From an uncultured Eubacteriales bacterium (GTDB lineage Bacteria > Bacillota > Clostridia > Oscillospirales > CAG-272): a stretch of DNA of 64,000 nt. Position numbers and translations under genes: made by a program. The notes under the pieces were generated by a model, which was not told the origin of the DNA, ran no database searches, and saw nothing but the letters and a program-made list of their open reading frames with translations. The stretch is from positions 62,001-126,000 of the forward strand of contig UQXK01000002.1 in the NCBI GenBank assembly GCA_900544985.1, read 5' to 3'. Of the stretch, positions 10,972 through 19,600 are shown piece after piece. How positions within the stretch are numbered: position 1 is the first letter of the stretch; every line of letters begins with the position of its first letter.

Positions 10972-11568
10972 TTAACCGCAGTTGGCAACCTTAACCATAG
11001 CGAATCTTATTATCTTGTCGCCGCGTTTATAACCTTTTTGCAAAACTTCCGCTATAACGTTTTCGCCCAAGGTTTCGTCGGTGACGTTCATAATCGCATT
11101 GTGTATATTCGGATCAAAGTTTTCTCCGACTTTTCCGAATTCCTCTATACCGAGCTTTCCGAGGGACGACTTAAACTGATTCAAAATCATTGCAAGCCCC
11201 TCTGCTATTCCCTTGCTGTCCGTAAAGCTGTTTGCTCTTTCTATGTTGTCGAAAACGGGAAGAAGAGTTTTTATCGCGTCCGCATATGCTTCCGAATATG
11301 TTCCTTCACGTTCTTTCTGAGAACGTTTACGGAAATTATCGTATTCTGCAAGCATTACAAGATATTTGTTTTTCGTCTCTTCGAGTTCTTTTTTCAGATT
11401 TTCAATCTCGTTTGCTGTCTTCTTGTCTTCCGAATCCTTCTTGTTCTCGTCGTTTGACTTTCCCTTGTTTTTTTCATCGGGTTTGTTTTTTACATCGGAT
11501 TCGTTTTCTGCCTTTGCAGAGCTGTTTTTCTGCTCCTTTTCGGCATTATCTGTCATGTTTTTGCTCAT
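10972..11568 (-). CDS. grpE: Nucleotide exchange factor GrpE
   Basis: Releases ADP from DnaK. The protein has 198 aa: a highly charged low-complexity N-terminus (about 1-55, Lys/Glu/Asn rich), a long coiled coil (NEIENLKKELEETKNKYL), then the GrpE core with AEYDNFRKRSQKERE and the C-terminal beta domain ending EVLQKGYKRGDKIIRFAMVKVA. Start ATG at 11568 has AAAGGAAA upstream. The acidic-basic extension is longer than in most homologues but this is common in clostridia. Confidence 0.96.
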   Translation of the reverse strand: MSKNMTDNAEKEQKNSSAKAENESDVKNKPDEKNKGKSNDENKKDSEDKKTANEIENLKKELEETKNKYLVMLAEYDNFRKRSQKEREGTYSEAYADAIKTLLPVFDNIERANSFTDSKGIAEGLAMILNQFKSSLGKLGIEEFGKVGENFDPNIHNAIMNVTDETLGENVIAEVLQKGYKRGDKIIRFAMVKVANCG

Positions 11569-11608
11569 TATTCATTTCCTTTCGGTTGTTTTTTCGATGC
11601 ATTAAAAT

Positions 11609-12694
11609 CTATCGTTCCTTTTCCGTGTCAAAATCGCCGCCCGGCAGCGCCTTGTTTTCGATTATACCCGTTATTTTCTCCGTTAAATATTCAACGGTAG
11701 ATATAACCTTTGAATAATCCATTCTGGTCGGACCGAAAACGCCGATCGCACCGACGACTTTTCCGTCGACGGTAAGCGTTTTGAAAATAAAAGCGGAATT
11801 GGAGGCAAATTTATGTTCGTCGCTGTTTCCGAGAAATACATTTACTTTATCTTTTTCGGATTTCGAAATTATGTCTATAAATTCGTCCTTGTTTTCCAGC
11901 ATGGAGAAAACTCTTTTGAGCTGTTCCACATCGGAAAATTCGGGATATTCGAGAAGCTTGTTGACTCCGGCGAAATTCACTTCGGAATCGGAAGATGACG
12001 CGACCGTATCATAAAACGCTTTTATCGCAGGACTTACAAGCTTATAGGAAGCTCCCATGGCGTTTTCAAGCTTTACAATCACGGAATAAGGAATTTCGTC
12101 CGGTGCTATATCTATGCAATACTCATTGAAAAGAGACACCAGGAGAGACAAATTGTTTTCGTCGGCTACAATATCCGTATACACCTGTTTTGTCTTTACG
12201 TTATCGGAACTCATTTTCATAACAAGGAGAAAATTATGTTCATCGAGAAGCATATACGAAAAAGCCTTGACGGTATCTTTGTCGCTCGCCTTTATGGCAA
12301 CGGAAGTATAATTCGTGAGATTCGCCACAAGCTTTGACGCGCTCTGAATTATCGTATCAAGCTCGCCTATCTTGCTTTTCAGCATATTGTTGAGCGCCAC
12401 TATTTCAGAAGCGGTAAGTTTATAGCTATCCATGAGCGAATCGACATAGAATCTGTATCCGAGAGTCGTGGGGATTCTTCCCGCAGAGGTATGCGGCTGT
12501 TCAAGATAGCCCATTTCTTCAAGCTCCGCCATCTCATTTCTTATAGTAGCGGAAGAAAAAGGAATTTCCGCAGAAGTAACAAGATACTTCGACCCAATAG
12601 GCTCTCCCATGGAAATATGAGCTTCGATTATGGAGCGGAGTATGCGTTTTTTTCTTTCACTTAAAGGGCCGCCATAAACAAGTTCACCTGACAT
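11609..12694 (-). CDS. hrcA: Heat-inducible transcription repressor HrcA
   Basis: Represses the heat-shock operon by binding CIRCE. The start was set at ATG 12694 (MSGELVYGG), with AGGGTG upstream; the longer open frame would begin inside the CIRCE operator itself and is rejected. The 361 residues have the winged-helix N-terminus (ERKKRILRSIIEAHISMGEPIGSK, then SSATIRNEMAELEEMGYLEQPHTSAGR) and the HrcA GAF-like C-terminal domain ending with IGVFGPTRMDYSKVI. The stop codon is TAG. First gene of hrcA-grpE-dnaK-dnaJ-prmA, autoregulated. Confidence 0.97.
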   Translation of the reverse strand: MSGELVYGGPLSERKKRILRSIIEAHISMGEPIGSKYLVTSAEIPFSSATIRNEMAELEEMGYLEQPHTSAGRIPTTLGYRFYVDSLMDSYKLTASEIVALNNMLKSKIGELDTIIQSASKLVANLTNYTSVAIKASDKDTVKAFSYMLLDEHNFLLVMKMSSDNVKTKQVYTDIVADENNLSLLVSLFNEYCIDIAPDEIPYSVIVKLENAMGASYKLVSPAIKAFYDTVASSSDSEVNFAGVNKLLEYPEFSDVEQLKRVFSMLENKDEFIDIISKSEKDKVNVFLGNSDEHKFASNSAFIFKTLTVDGKVVGAIGVFGPTRMDYSKVISTVEYLTEKITGIIENKALPGGDFDTEKER

Positions 12695-12716
12695 TTTATC
12701 ACCCTGAATTTTATTT

Positions 12717-12743
12717 TTAGCACTCATATCTTGCAAGTGCTAA
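12717..12743 (-). promoter_or_regulatory. CIRCE heat-shock operator
   Basis: Inverted repeat with 9-nt spacer: on the plus strand TTAGCACTC (12717-12725) and AAGTGCTAA (12735-12743), one mismatch from the consensus TTAGCACTC-N9-GAGTGCTAA. It lies between the hrcA promoter and the hrcA start, as expected for HrcA autoregulation. Confidence 0.96.
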
Positions 12744-12753
12744 TCTATATTAA

Positions 12754-12782
12754 GAATTTACCACCGAGAGCGCTTTTTGTCA
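12754..12782 (-). promoter_or_regulatory. Sigma-A promoter of the hrcA operon
   Basis: On the minus strand: perfect TTGACA (12782-12777), 17-nt spacer, TAAATT (12759-12754). Transcription would start just upstream of the CIRCE element. Confidence 0.8.
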
Positions 12783-12988
12783 ATAGGTTTGAGGTATTTT
12801 TTTGTTAATAAATTGTTAACTCCGTCACTTTCTTTTATAGGTTGCCAAAAATTCTGTTTTTTATATCACAGAAAATTTCACAGAATGTACTTGCAGTCTC
12901 ACCCTATTGTAATATAGCAAAATCAATATATAACGCTGCACAACCGCTCTTTTTATATTCGTTATCTTCTTCCCTTTTATATAAACTA

Positions 12989-13017
12989 TTGACTTTTGTC
13001 ATAAACTGTATTATTAT
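12989..13017 (+). promoter_or_regulatory. Sigma-A promoter of the thiT-thiN unit
   Basis: TTGACT (12989-12994), 17-nt spacer, TATTAT (13012-13017). Predicted start near 13024, about 13 nt before the TPP riboswitch. Confidence 0.75.
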
Positions 13018-13036
13018 AGTAGCAAACCGCAACTGA

Positions 13037-13136
13037 ATAGTCAGGGGTGCTGATAATTTATTCGGCTGAGACGAGGATATTTTTCCGAAAACCCTTAACC
13101 TGATCTCGGATAATGCCGGCGTAGGGAGGATTATAG
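13037..13136 (+). ncRNA. TPP riboswitch (THI element)
   Basis: Senses thiamine pyrophosphate and controls thiT-thiN. The conserved blocks are all present in order: AGGGGTGC (13043-13050), GGCTGAGA (about 13063-13070), ACCCTTAACCTGATC (13091-13105), and GGATAATGCCGGCGTAGGGA (about 13108-13127). Followed 20 nt later by an intrinsic terminator, so it most likely acts by transcription attenuation. Confidence 0.96.
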
Positions 13137-13156
13137 TAATTATTTTTCTGTTATAT

Positions 13157-13197
13157 AATTGCCGCACGTAGACATTTTTCTGTGCGGTAATTTTATT
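13157..13197 (+). terminator. Riboswitch-controlled terminator
   Basis: Arms AATTGCCGCAC (13157-13167) and GTGCGGTAATT (13182-13192), one G-T pair, then TTTATTT. It lies between the TPP aptamer and the thiT SD (AGGAGG at 13201), the layout of an OFF switch that terminates when TPP is bound. Confidence 0.8.
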
Positions 13198-13217
13198 TAC
13201 AGGAGGTTTTTCTTAAA

Positions 13218-14042
13218 ATGAAAAACAAAACAGCCAGAGTGCTGACGGAAAGCGCCATAATGATAGCGCTTGCGACAGTGCTGAGTTTAATCAAAATCGT
13301 ACATCTGCCGTACGGCGGATCGGTCACGGTTGCATCTATGCTCCCGATAGCGATAATAGCTTATCGTCACGGTGTATCGTGGGGACTTCTCGCGGGATTT
13401 GTTCACGGTGTGATACAAAATCTCCTCGGATTGTCCGATATCACAGGACTTCCCACATGGAAGAGCGTTCTTGTAGCAGTGCTTCTCGACTACCTTGTAG
13501 CGTTCGCCGTTATAGGTCTTGCGGGAGCATTCAGAAAAGCAATCAAAAATCAGGCATTTTCCCTTTCTCTCGGTTGCGTGCTCGCATGCGTTTTAAGATA
13601 CATATGCCACGTTATAACTGGCGCAACAATATGGGCAGGTCTTTCCATTCCGAGTGCAGCCGCACTTTCTTTCTCCTTTATATATAATGCAACATACATG
13701 CTTCCCGAAACGATCATTCTTTTCATAGCCGCTCTTTATGTGGGAAGCACGCTCGATTTCAATGCGGAAATGCCTACAAGACTTATCAGAAAAGAAGCTG
13801 TTCCCGCAAATGTATCATGGATATACCCTGTTACGGGACTCATCGCAGCCGCGGCAACGATATTCGATGTGGCAAAAGTATTTGCAAAATTGCAGGACGC
13901 AGAAACCGGAAAATTTGCAATAACGAATATATCCGAAGTAAACTGGCTCCCGATAGCAATAGTTACGGCGGTAGCAATCGTTATAGATGTTGTTCTTGTT
14001 CTTATAAGACGCGCCGTTGTAAAAAAAGACGCTCAGAAATAA
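13218..14042 (+). CDS. thiT: Thiamine ECF transporter S component ThiT, with C-terminal extension
   Basis: Membrane substrate-binding (S) subunit that captures thiamine and works with the shared ECF energizing module, which is not in this window. Residues 1-185 match the ThiT core: SVTVASMLPIAIIAYRHGVSWGLLAGFVHG, LLDY, and the region ending LRYICHVITGATIWAG, with six predicted membrane helices. At 274 aa it is about 80 residues longer than ordinary ThiT. The extra part adds two hydrophobic helices (SWIYPVTGLIAAAATIFDV and IAIVTAVAIVIDVVLVLI) and a basic tail. ATG at 13218 follows AGGAGG. Control by the TPP riboswitch supports the assignment. It is 26 nt upstream of thiN. Confidence 0.93.
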   Translation: MKNKTARVLTESAIMIALATVLSLIKIVHLPYGGSVTVASMLPIAIIAYRHGVSWGLLAGFVHGVIQNLLGLSDITGLPTWKSVLVAVLLDYLVAFAVIGLAGAFRKAIKNQAFSLSLGCVLACVLRYICHVITGATIWAGLSIPSAAALSFSFIYNATYMLPETIILFIAALYVGSTLDFNAEMPTRLIRKEAVPANVSWIYPVTGLIAAAATIFDVAKVFAKLQDAETGKFAITNISEVNWLPIAIVTAVAIVIDVVLVLIRRAVVKKDAQK

Positions 14043-14068
14043 ATATCTGAAATTTTATCGGAGATAAA

Positions 14069-14695
14069 ATGAAAGCGATAATAATCACTCCTTTTTTAGA
14101 AAATAAAATCAAAGACTCCGTAGAAATAAAAGACGATGATTTCATAATATGCGCAGATATTTCCTTCTCGGAAGCTATCCGCCAAAATATAAAAATCGAT
14201 CTTATCATCGGAGATTTTGATTCGGGTCATCCGCAAAGCTTCCCTACGGGGATAGAGACTATAACAGTCCCTGCCGAAAAAGATGACAGCGACACGCTTC
14301 TTTGCATAAAAGAAGCGATAAAACGCGGTTTTGATAAGATAGTTATTGCGGGAGGTATCGGCGGCAGGCTCGATCACACTTTCGCAAATATCCAAACGCT
14401 TTATTACGGAAGAGTCAACGGTGTTGACATAAGCATTTCCGACGGCAAAAACGAAGCGATGATCTTATACCCCGGCGTTTATGATTTTGAAAAAAGAAAC
14501 GGATTTTATCTTTCTGTTTTCGCTTATTCGGAAAAAGTCGCGGGATTAAATTTAAAAGGAGTAAAATATCCGCTTGAAAACGCGGAAATAACGAATTTCT
14601 TTCCGATAGGACTCAGCAACGAGATAGTATCGGAAAGCGCGGAAGTGTCATTTTCCGACGGAGTTGTTCTTGTAATATTCTCAAAGAAAATATAG
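14069..14695 (+). CDS. thiN: Thiamine pyrophosphokinase
   Basis: Converts imported thiamine to TPP using ATP; it thus makes the ligand of the riboswitch upstream. The 208 residues contain the family motifs DLIIGDFDSG, EKDDSDTLLCIKEAI and GGIGGRLDHTFANI, then the beta-sandwich thiamine-binding domain. ATG at 14069 is preceded by CGGAGAT. The stop is TAG. Same transcript as thiT: uptake plus activation of thiamine. Confidence 0.95.
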   Translation: MKAIIITPFLENKIKDSVEIKDDDFIICADISFSEAIRQNIKIDLIIGDFDSGHPQSFPTGIETITVPAEKDDSDTLLCIKEAIKRGFDKIVIAGGIGGRLDHTFANIQTLYYGRVNGVDISISDGKNEAMILYPGVYDFEKRNGFYLSVFAYSEKVAGLNLKGVKYPLENAEITNFFPIGLSNEIVSESAEVSFSDGVVLVIFSKKI

Positions 14696-14745
14696 TTTTA
14701 AATCAAAACAATCAAAACGCTTTTTCTTCAATAAAATAGTAAATC

Positions 14746-14775
14746 AAAAAGTGCGATGTTATATCGCACTTTTTA
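14746..14775. terminator. Bidirectional terminator between thiN and the MBL-fold gene
   Basis: Perfect 12-bp arms 14746-14757 and 14763-14774 (AAAAAGTGCGAT and its complement), loop of 5 nt, with T or A runs on both sides, serving the convergent genes. Confidence 0.88.
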
Positions 14776-14832
14776 TTTTATAAATATAAAACATTTTATA
14801 ATTCCACGGAACTGCTTTTACCTTCTGACAAC

Positions 14833-15594
14833 TCAAAGCTTTATTGAAAAATCCCCGTAATCAAAAATACCTGCTCCGTGACGCAGTCTTCCCTGTGCTT
14901 TCAGTTCGCGGAAAGCCTCTCTTGTTCTGACAGCTGCAATAGGTTCGATATCAAGCGAAAAATGTCCCGGAAACAGCTTTTTTGCCGGCAAAGCGGCTAT
15001 TATTTCAAGCGAATTCAGATATTTATCCGGATCCGTCGACGGATAAAAACAAAACAGCGTGCCGTTATAAATCAAATCTCCCGTAAATATATATCCTCGC
15101 TTTTGCTCCCAAAAACAGAGATGCCCCGGCGAATGACCGGGAGTATGTAAAACTTCTATTTTTCTGTCTCCGATATCGATAATTTCGCCGCCGTTCAATA
15201 TCTTTGCGGGACTCCCATGAAATATTTCATAAGAATCTATCAAGAAATTCTCAGGTAGTTCACAACCGTCCGTTATCATTTTCCGCACAGCTTCTACCGA
15301 AAGAGGAAATTTCCCGCACAGCCAGTCAAGCTCGTTTCTGTGAACATAAAAATCGGGAAAATATTTATGACCGCCTATATGATCCCAATGCGCGTGTGTT
15401 GCAACAGCTGTAATCGGCTTTTCGGTAATCTTTTCTACCTCTTCTTGGATATTGCAGATTCCAAGCCCTGTGTCTATCAAAAGAGCGCGCTCGCTCCCTA
15501 TCAAAAGATAGCAATGCGTTTTTTCGGGATGTCGGTATTCGCTTATAACGTATGTTTTATCATCGATATTTTCAACCGTAAGCCATTCTTTCAT
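14833..15594 (-). CDS. MBL-fold metallo-hydrolase
   Basis: Metallo-beta-lactamase-fold enzyme of 253 aa; substrate unknown. The dinuclear metal signature THAHWDHIGGH is at about residues 84-94. Further ligands are His in LHTPGHSPGHLCF, Asp in FTGDLIYNG and a late His (FPGHF). The early LLIDTGLG strand is typical. ATG at 15594 follows CAGGTGA. The general glyoxalase II/hydrolase-like family is clear, but no neighbouring gene hints at a pathway. Confidence 0.85.
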   Translation of the reverse strand: MKEWLTVENIDDKTYVISEYRHPEKTHCYLLIGSERALLIDTGLGICNIQEEVEKITEKPITAVATHAHWDHIGGHKYFPDFYVHRNELDWLCGKFPLSVEAVRKMITDGCELPENFLIDSYEIFHGSPAKILNGGEIIDIGDRKIEVLHTPGHSPGHLCFWEQKRGYIFTGDLIYNGTLFCFYPSTDPDKYLNSLEIIAALPAKKLFPGHFSLDIEPIAAVRTREAFRELKAQGRLRHGAGIFDYGDFSIKL

Positions 15595-15615
15595 TTTTCA
15601 CCTGATAATAAAGCT

Positions 15616-15649
15616 AAAATATCCGTTGCCAAAAGGCAACGGATATTTT
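15616..15649 (-). terminator. Terminator of the leucine-rich-repeat lipoprotein gene
   Basis: Perfect 15-bp arms 15616-15630 and 15635-15649, 4-nt loop, 36 nt downstream of the stop at 15685. Confidence 0.8.
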
Positions 15650-15684
15650 CATTATTTATTTTCCAAATAAATTCGCCTGTGGGA

Positions 15685-16470
15685 TCAGTCGGGATATTTT
15701 ACCCAGTTTTCACGGACTTCTCCGCTTTCTACTTTTTCAAGAACCCAAGCTTCTGCAACAGAGCCCTCTTCTACATAATATTTTCTGAGAAGAGTGCAGC
15801 CCTTGAATACATCCTTGCCAATAGCAGTTATTCTGGAATCGAGAGTAACGCTTGTAAGCGATTTGCAGTCAACAAATACCCAGCTTCCGATTTCGGTAAT
15901 GCTTTCGGGAAGTTTAACTGTTTGAAGCATATCGCATCCCTGGAACATTCTGTCAGACAATTTGGTTATGGATTTGGGAAGGAAGTTTATATCCGTCAGG
16001 TATCCGCAGAACTGGAATGCGCTGTTACCTATTTCCGTAACGCTTTCGGGAATATAAATGTTGTAAAGGTTACCGCAGCCGGAGAACGCACCTTCACCTA
16101 TTTTTGTAATGCAGGAAGGAAGGATTATTCCGCGGATTTTCGTCTTTGTGAAGCCGGCAGGAGCGATTTCCGTAACGAGTTTTCCGTTTATATATGCAGG
16201 AACAATAATAGTTTCGGGAGCGTCAGCCAAGATACCGACAATAGAAACTGTTCCGTCTGCATTATCTTTTGTTTTAAAATATTTTTCTTCCGTAGGTTCA
16301 GTAACACCCTCGGGAAGGTGTCCGTCATACGGATCTTTTCCGTCGAAAGGATCAACGGGAGTTTGAGTAGGCTCTGTTGTTGTGTTGCTGTTATTGCCGC
16401 AGGAAGCGAATGCAAAACAGGAAACCATCAACATGGATAAAGCTAAAACAATGGTCAAAAATCTTTTCAT
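15685..16470 (-). CDS. Leucine-rich-repeat (BspA-like) lipoprotein
   Basis: Predicted surface lipoprotein, 261 aa. The signal peptide ends in a lipobox (FAFASC, lipidated Cys24), then a Thr/Pro-rich linker (about 28-60). From about residue 75 to 240 there are five to six BspA-type LRR_5 repeats with the recurring pattern I-x-IGx-x-AF-x-x-C-x-x-L (IGEGAFSGCGNL, IGNSAFQFCGYL, LSDRMFQGCDML, IGSWVFVDCKSL, IGKDVFKGCTLL). Such repeats usually mediate binding to proteins or surfaces; the partner is unknown. ATG at 16470 follows GAGGT. It has its own promoter and terminator. Confidence 0.9.
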   Translation of the reverse strand: MKRFLTIVLALSMLMVSCFAFASCGNNSNTTTEPTQTPVDPFDGKDPYDGHLPEGVTEPTEEKYFKTKDNADGTVSIVGILADAPETIIVPAYINGKLVTEIAPAGFTKTKIRGIILPSCITKIGEGAFSGCGNLYNIYIPESVTEIGNSAFQFCGYLTDINFLPKSITKLSDRMFQGCDMLQTVKLPESITEIGSWVFVDCKSLTSVTLDSRITAIGKDVFKGCTLLRKYYVEEGSVAEAWVLEKVESGEVRENWVKYPD

Positions 16471-16505
16471 AATTACCTCACAACAAAATTTTTTGTTCTA
16501 TAAAT

Positions 16506-16534
16506 ATAATACCAAACCTATGTTAAAAATTCAA
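16506..16534 (-). promoter_or_regulatory. Sigma-A promoter of the LRR lipoprotein gene
   Basis: On the minus strand: TTGAAT (16534-16529), 17-nt spacer, TATTAT (16511-16506); predicted start about 30 nt before the ATG. Confidence 0.65.
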
Positions 16535-16813
16535 GTGCTTTTAGACAATTTTTAACAAAAAGTTTTTGCTTCAAACGTACAGTGTCTGAATTTTCAACAA
16601 CATTGATAAAGAAATGACTTCTCGCTCGTATTTTTCAAACCACATTTTTCAATTCCAAAAACGTTTTATTATATTTATAGGCAACAATTTTCAAATAATC
16701 ATCTGTTTTTTCAATGCGATTCTTTACAAAAAACAGTTTTATTTTACCTAACACATCAAAAACTCATTAAAATAGCACTTCACTCCGCAAACACAAAGTG
16801 AAAACAGCGATAT

Positions 16814-16841
16814 AAAAACGGAAACTTACGTTTCCGTTTTT
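16814..16841 (-). terminator. Terminator of typA-tcdA
   Basis: Perfect 12-bp arms 16814-16825 and 16830-16841 with a TTAC loop and terminal A/T runs; 36 nt after the tcdA stop. Confidence 0.82.
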
Positions 16842-16876
16842 CATCATCGATTTGATTTTGGTTTTCTGCAACAAAT

Positions 16877-17581
16877 TTATTTCGAAATTATTTTAAAGAC
16901 CTCGCTTGCCAGCAACAGTCCTGCCGTCGAAGGAACAAATGATATGCTTCCGACAACAGCCTTGCCGCTTTTTACGTCGAATATCTTTTTTTCGCTTTTA
17001 GGCTCTTCTTCCGAATATACCACCGTCAATTTTTGTACACCCGCCGCGCGAAGTTCTTTTCTCATCACTCTCGCAAGCGGACAGACTTTTGTATCGTATA
17101 TATCAGCTGTTTTCAAAAGCCCGGGCGAAAGTTTGTTGCCCGTTCCCATAGAGCTTACTATACCAACGCCCGCAAAGTATGCCCTTTTTATAAGTTCTAT
17201 CTTAGCCGAAACGGTATCTATCGCGTCGACAATGCAATCGTATCCGGAAACATCGAACTTATCCGCGTTTTCGGGAAGATAGAACATTTTAAGCGTTTCA
17301 ACATTTGCACAAGGATTTATATCGAGTATTCTCTGCTTCATGACGTCCGCTTTATACATTCCGACAGTGGAATGAAGCGCTATAAGCTGGCGATTCAGAT
17401 TAGATTCCGCCACCTTGTCGGGATCGACAAGAGTTATATTCCCTATACCGAGTCTCGCAAGCGCTTCCGCGCAGAAGGAGCCTACTCCGCCCACACCGAA
17501 AACAGCGACACGGCGCTCTGAAATTCTTCGCACCGTGTCATCTCCAAGCAAAATTTTCATTCTGGAAAATTGTTCTTCCAT
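16877..17581 (-). CDS. tcdA: tRNA threonylcarbamoyladenosine dehydratase (TcdA/CsdL)
   Basis: E1-like enzyme that ATP-dependently dehydrates t6A37 of tRNA to cyclic ct6A. The 234 residues show the ThiF-type nucleotide-binding GVGGVGSFCAEALARLG (about 29-45), the DPDKVAESNLNRQLIALHSTVG motif in which Asn and Arg contact ATP, and the TcdA-type YDCIVDAIDTVSAKIELI and GSISFVPSTAGLLLAS near the end. Length and the single E1 domain distinguish it from MoeB and ThiF. ATG at 17581 follows GAGGAT. It lies 14 nt after typA and is cotranscribed with it. Confidence 0.92.
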   Translation of the reverse strand: MEEQFSRMKILLGDDTVRRISERRVAVFGVGGVGSFCAEALARLGIGNITLVDPDKVAESNLNRQLIALHSTVGMYKADVMKQRILDINPCANVETLKMFYLPENADKFDVSGYDCIVDAIDTVSAKIELIKRAYFAGVGIVSSMGTGNKLSPGLLKTADIYDTKVCPLARVMRKELRAAGVQKLTVVYSEEEPKSEKKIFDVKSGKAVVGSISFVPSTAGLLLASEVFKIISK

Positions 17582-17595
17582 TTCAATCCTCTTGC

Positions 17596-19431
17596 TTATT
17601 TTCCTTCTTTTTTTATCTTTCCCGCCATCTTATAGCGCAGATCGTTCGAAAGCACTCTTTTTCTCAAACGTATATTCTTCGGAGTAACTTCTATAAGTTC
17701 GTCGTCCGCAATAAACTCTATTGCCTCTTCAAGGCTCATTATTATCGGAGGAACAAGTCTGAGCGCTTCATCGGCGCCCGTAGAACGTACCGCTGTAAGA
17801 TGTTTTTCCTTGCAGACGTTTACCGCAATGTCGCCGGATTTCGGGTTTTCACCGACTATCATCCCCTCATATACGGGGCACTGGCTTCCTATAAACATAG
17901 GACCGCGGTCCTGCGCGTTGAACACACCGTAAGATGTGGAAACGCCCGCTTCGCTTGCAACAAGAGAACCTGTAAATCTGCGGCTTATCTCGCCTCTGAA
18001 AGGCTCGTAGGTATCAAACACGGAGCTTATGATTCCCTCGCCGCGCGTGTCAGTCAAAAATTCGCTTCTGTAACCGAAAAGGCATCTTGTCGGAATTCTG
18101 AACTGCAAGTGCATACGCGTTCCTCTCGGAGTCATGTTTATAAGGTCGCCCTTGCGTGCACCGAGTTTTTCCATTACGGTGCCGCAATAATCCTGAGGAA
18201 CTTCTATTTCAACATTTTCTATCGGCTCGCAGAGCTTGCCATCTATCTCTCTGTAAAGGACTCTCGGCGTGCTTACGCAAAGCTCATATCCTTCGCGTCT
18301 CATGGTTTCAACAAGTATAGAAAGGTGCATCTCTCCTCTGCCCGCAACCTTGAAGGAGTCTGTCGTCTCTCCGTCGGAAACACGAAGAGAAACGTCTTTC
18401 AAAAGCTCCTTGTAAAGGCGCTCGCGAAGCTGACGGGATGTTACGAATTTGCCGTCCTGTCCCGCAAACGGGCTGTCGTTTACGGAGAAAGTCATCTCCA
18501 TTGTCGGTTCTCCGACCTTTATAAACTCTATCGGTTCTACGCAGTTTATATCCGTTATAGTATCGCCTATCGAGATATTCTCGGCACCGGAGAAGCAAAT
18601 TATATCGCCCATTTTCGCTTCCGTAACGGGAACACGGCGAAGACCGTCTATCTGGCTGATACTTACAATCTTTGTTCTTACGGGTGCCTTGTCGCTGTCA
18701 TGGAAGTTGGATATCATCGCTTCCTGGTTCTGGCGCATTACACCGCGCTCTATTCTTCCTATGCCTATTCTGCCGACATAATCGTTGTAGTCGATGGACG
18801 AAACAAGCATTTGAAGGGGACCTTCCGCATCGCCTTCGGGAGCAGGAATATATTCGAGTATCGTATCAAAAAGGGGAGTAAGATCTTTTCCCGGCTCATG
18901 AGGAGAGAAAGAAGCGGTTCCCGCTCTTCCCGAGCACCAAAGCATGGGGGAATCGAACTGTTCGTCGGTGGCACCGAGGTCAAGAAGAAGTTCGAGTATC
19001 TCATCGCCGACCTCGTCGAGTCTTGCGTCGGGTTTGTCTATCTTATTCACCACGACTATAACCGGATGATTGAGAGCAAGCGCTTTTTGGAGCACGAATC
19101 TCGTCTGGGGCATAGGACCTTCCGCCGCGTCTACAAGAAGTATAACGCCGTTTACCATTTTAAGTATACGTTCAACTTCCCCGCCGAAATCCGCGTGTCC
19201 GGGAGTATCGACGATATTTATCTTTACATCTTTGTAATGGACGGCTGTATTCTTCGCCATTATCGTTATACCGCGTTCGCGCTCGATGGCGTTGGAGTCC
19301 ATGACTCTCTCTTCAACGACCTGATTTTCGCGGTAAATTCCGCCCTGCTTCAACATTTCGTCGACAAGCGTCGTTTTGCCGTGGTCGACATGGGCTATTA
19401 TAGCAATATTTCTTAAATCTTTTCTGATCAA
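17596..19431 (-). CDS. typA: Ribosome-associated GTPase TypA/BipA
   Basis: Translational GTPase involved in 50S assembly and stress adaptation. The 611 residues have G1 [16 protein letters not shown]2 ERERGITI, G3 [14 protein letters not shown] and G4 NKIDKP, then domains II, III, V and the BipA-specific C-terminal domain ([23 protein letters not shown]). The start is a TTG at 19431, with GAGG eight nt upstream; no ATG or GTG fits the conserved N-terminus ([17 protein letters not shown]). Followed by tcdA. Confidence 0.96.
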   Translation of the reverse strand: MIRKDLRNIAIIAHVDHGKTTLVDEMLKQGGIYRENQVVEERVMDSNAIERERGITIMAKNTAVHYKDVKINIVDTPGHADFGGEVERILKMVNGVILLVDAAEGPMPQTRFVLQKALALNHPVIVVVNKIDKPDARLDEVGDEILELLLDLGATDEQFDSPMLWCSGRAGTASFSPHEPGKDLTPLFDTILEYIPAPEGDAEGPLQMLVSSIDYNDYVGRIGIGRIERGVMRQNQEAMISNFHDSDKAPVRTKIVSISQIDGLRRVPVTEAKMGDIICFSGAENISIGDTITDINCVEPIEFIKVGEPTMEMTFSVNDSPFAGQDGKFVTSRQLRERLYKELLKDVSLRVSDGETTDSFKVAGRGEMHLSILVETMRREGYELCVSTPRVLYREIDGKLCEPIENVEIEVPQDYCGTVMEKLGARKGDLINMTPRGTRMHLQFRIPTRCLFGYRSEFLTDTRGEGIISSVFDTYEPFRGEISRRFTGSLVASEAGVSTSYGVFNAQDRGPMFIGSQCPVYEGMIVGENPKSGDIAVNVCKEKHLTAVRSTGADEALRLVPPIIMSLEEAIEFIADDELIEVTPKNIRLRKRVLSNDLRYKMAGKIKKEGK

Positions 19432-19557
19432 AGGATTATCCTCGCATTTCTTTAACGGTTTACAAAAATCCGTTATTTTATCACAATTTGTTATTATATC
19501 ACATAGTTTATGAAAAAGAAATATTTTTTCAAAAAATTTTCATTTTTTACAAAAAAA

Positions 19558-19582
19558 CTCTCCCTTTTTTATAAAGAGAGAG
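19558..19582 (-). terminator. Terminator of the 207-aa lipoprotein gene
   Basis: Ten-bp arms 19558-19567 and 19573-19582 with one G-T pair, followed on the minus strand by T7 (19557-19551). Confidence 0.8.
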
Positions 19583-19600
19583 CTTTTAATTGTTTTTACA

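Larger units (their letters stand above)
16471..16876. other. Intergenic region of about 400 nt, AT-rich
   Basis: Contains the promoter of the LRR lipoprotein gene (16506-16534) and the tcdA terminator (16814-16841). Nothing else recognised between 16540 and 16810. Confidence 0.5.
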
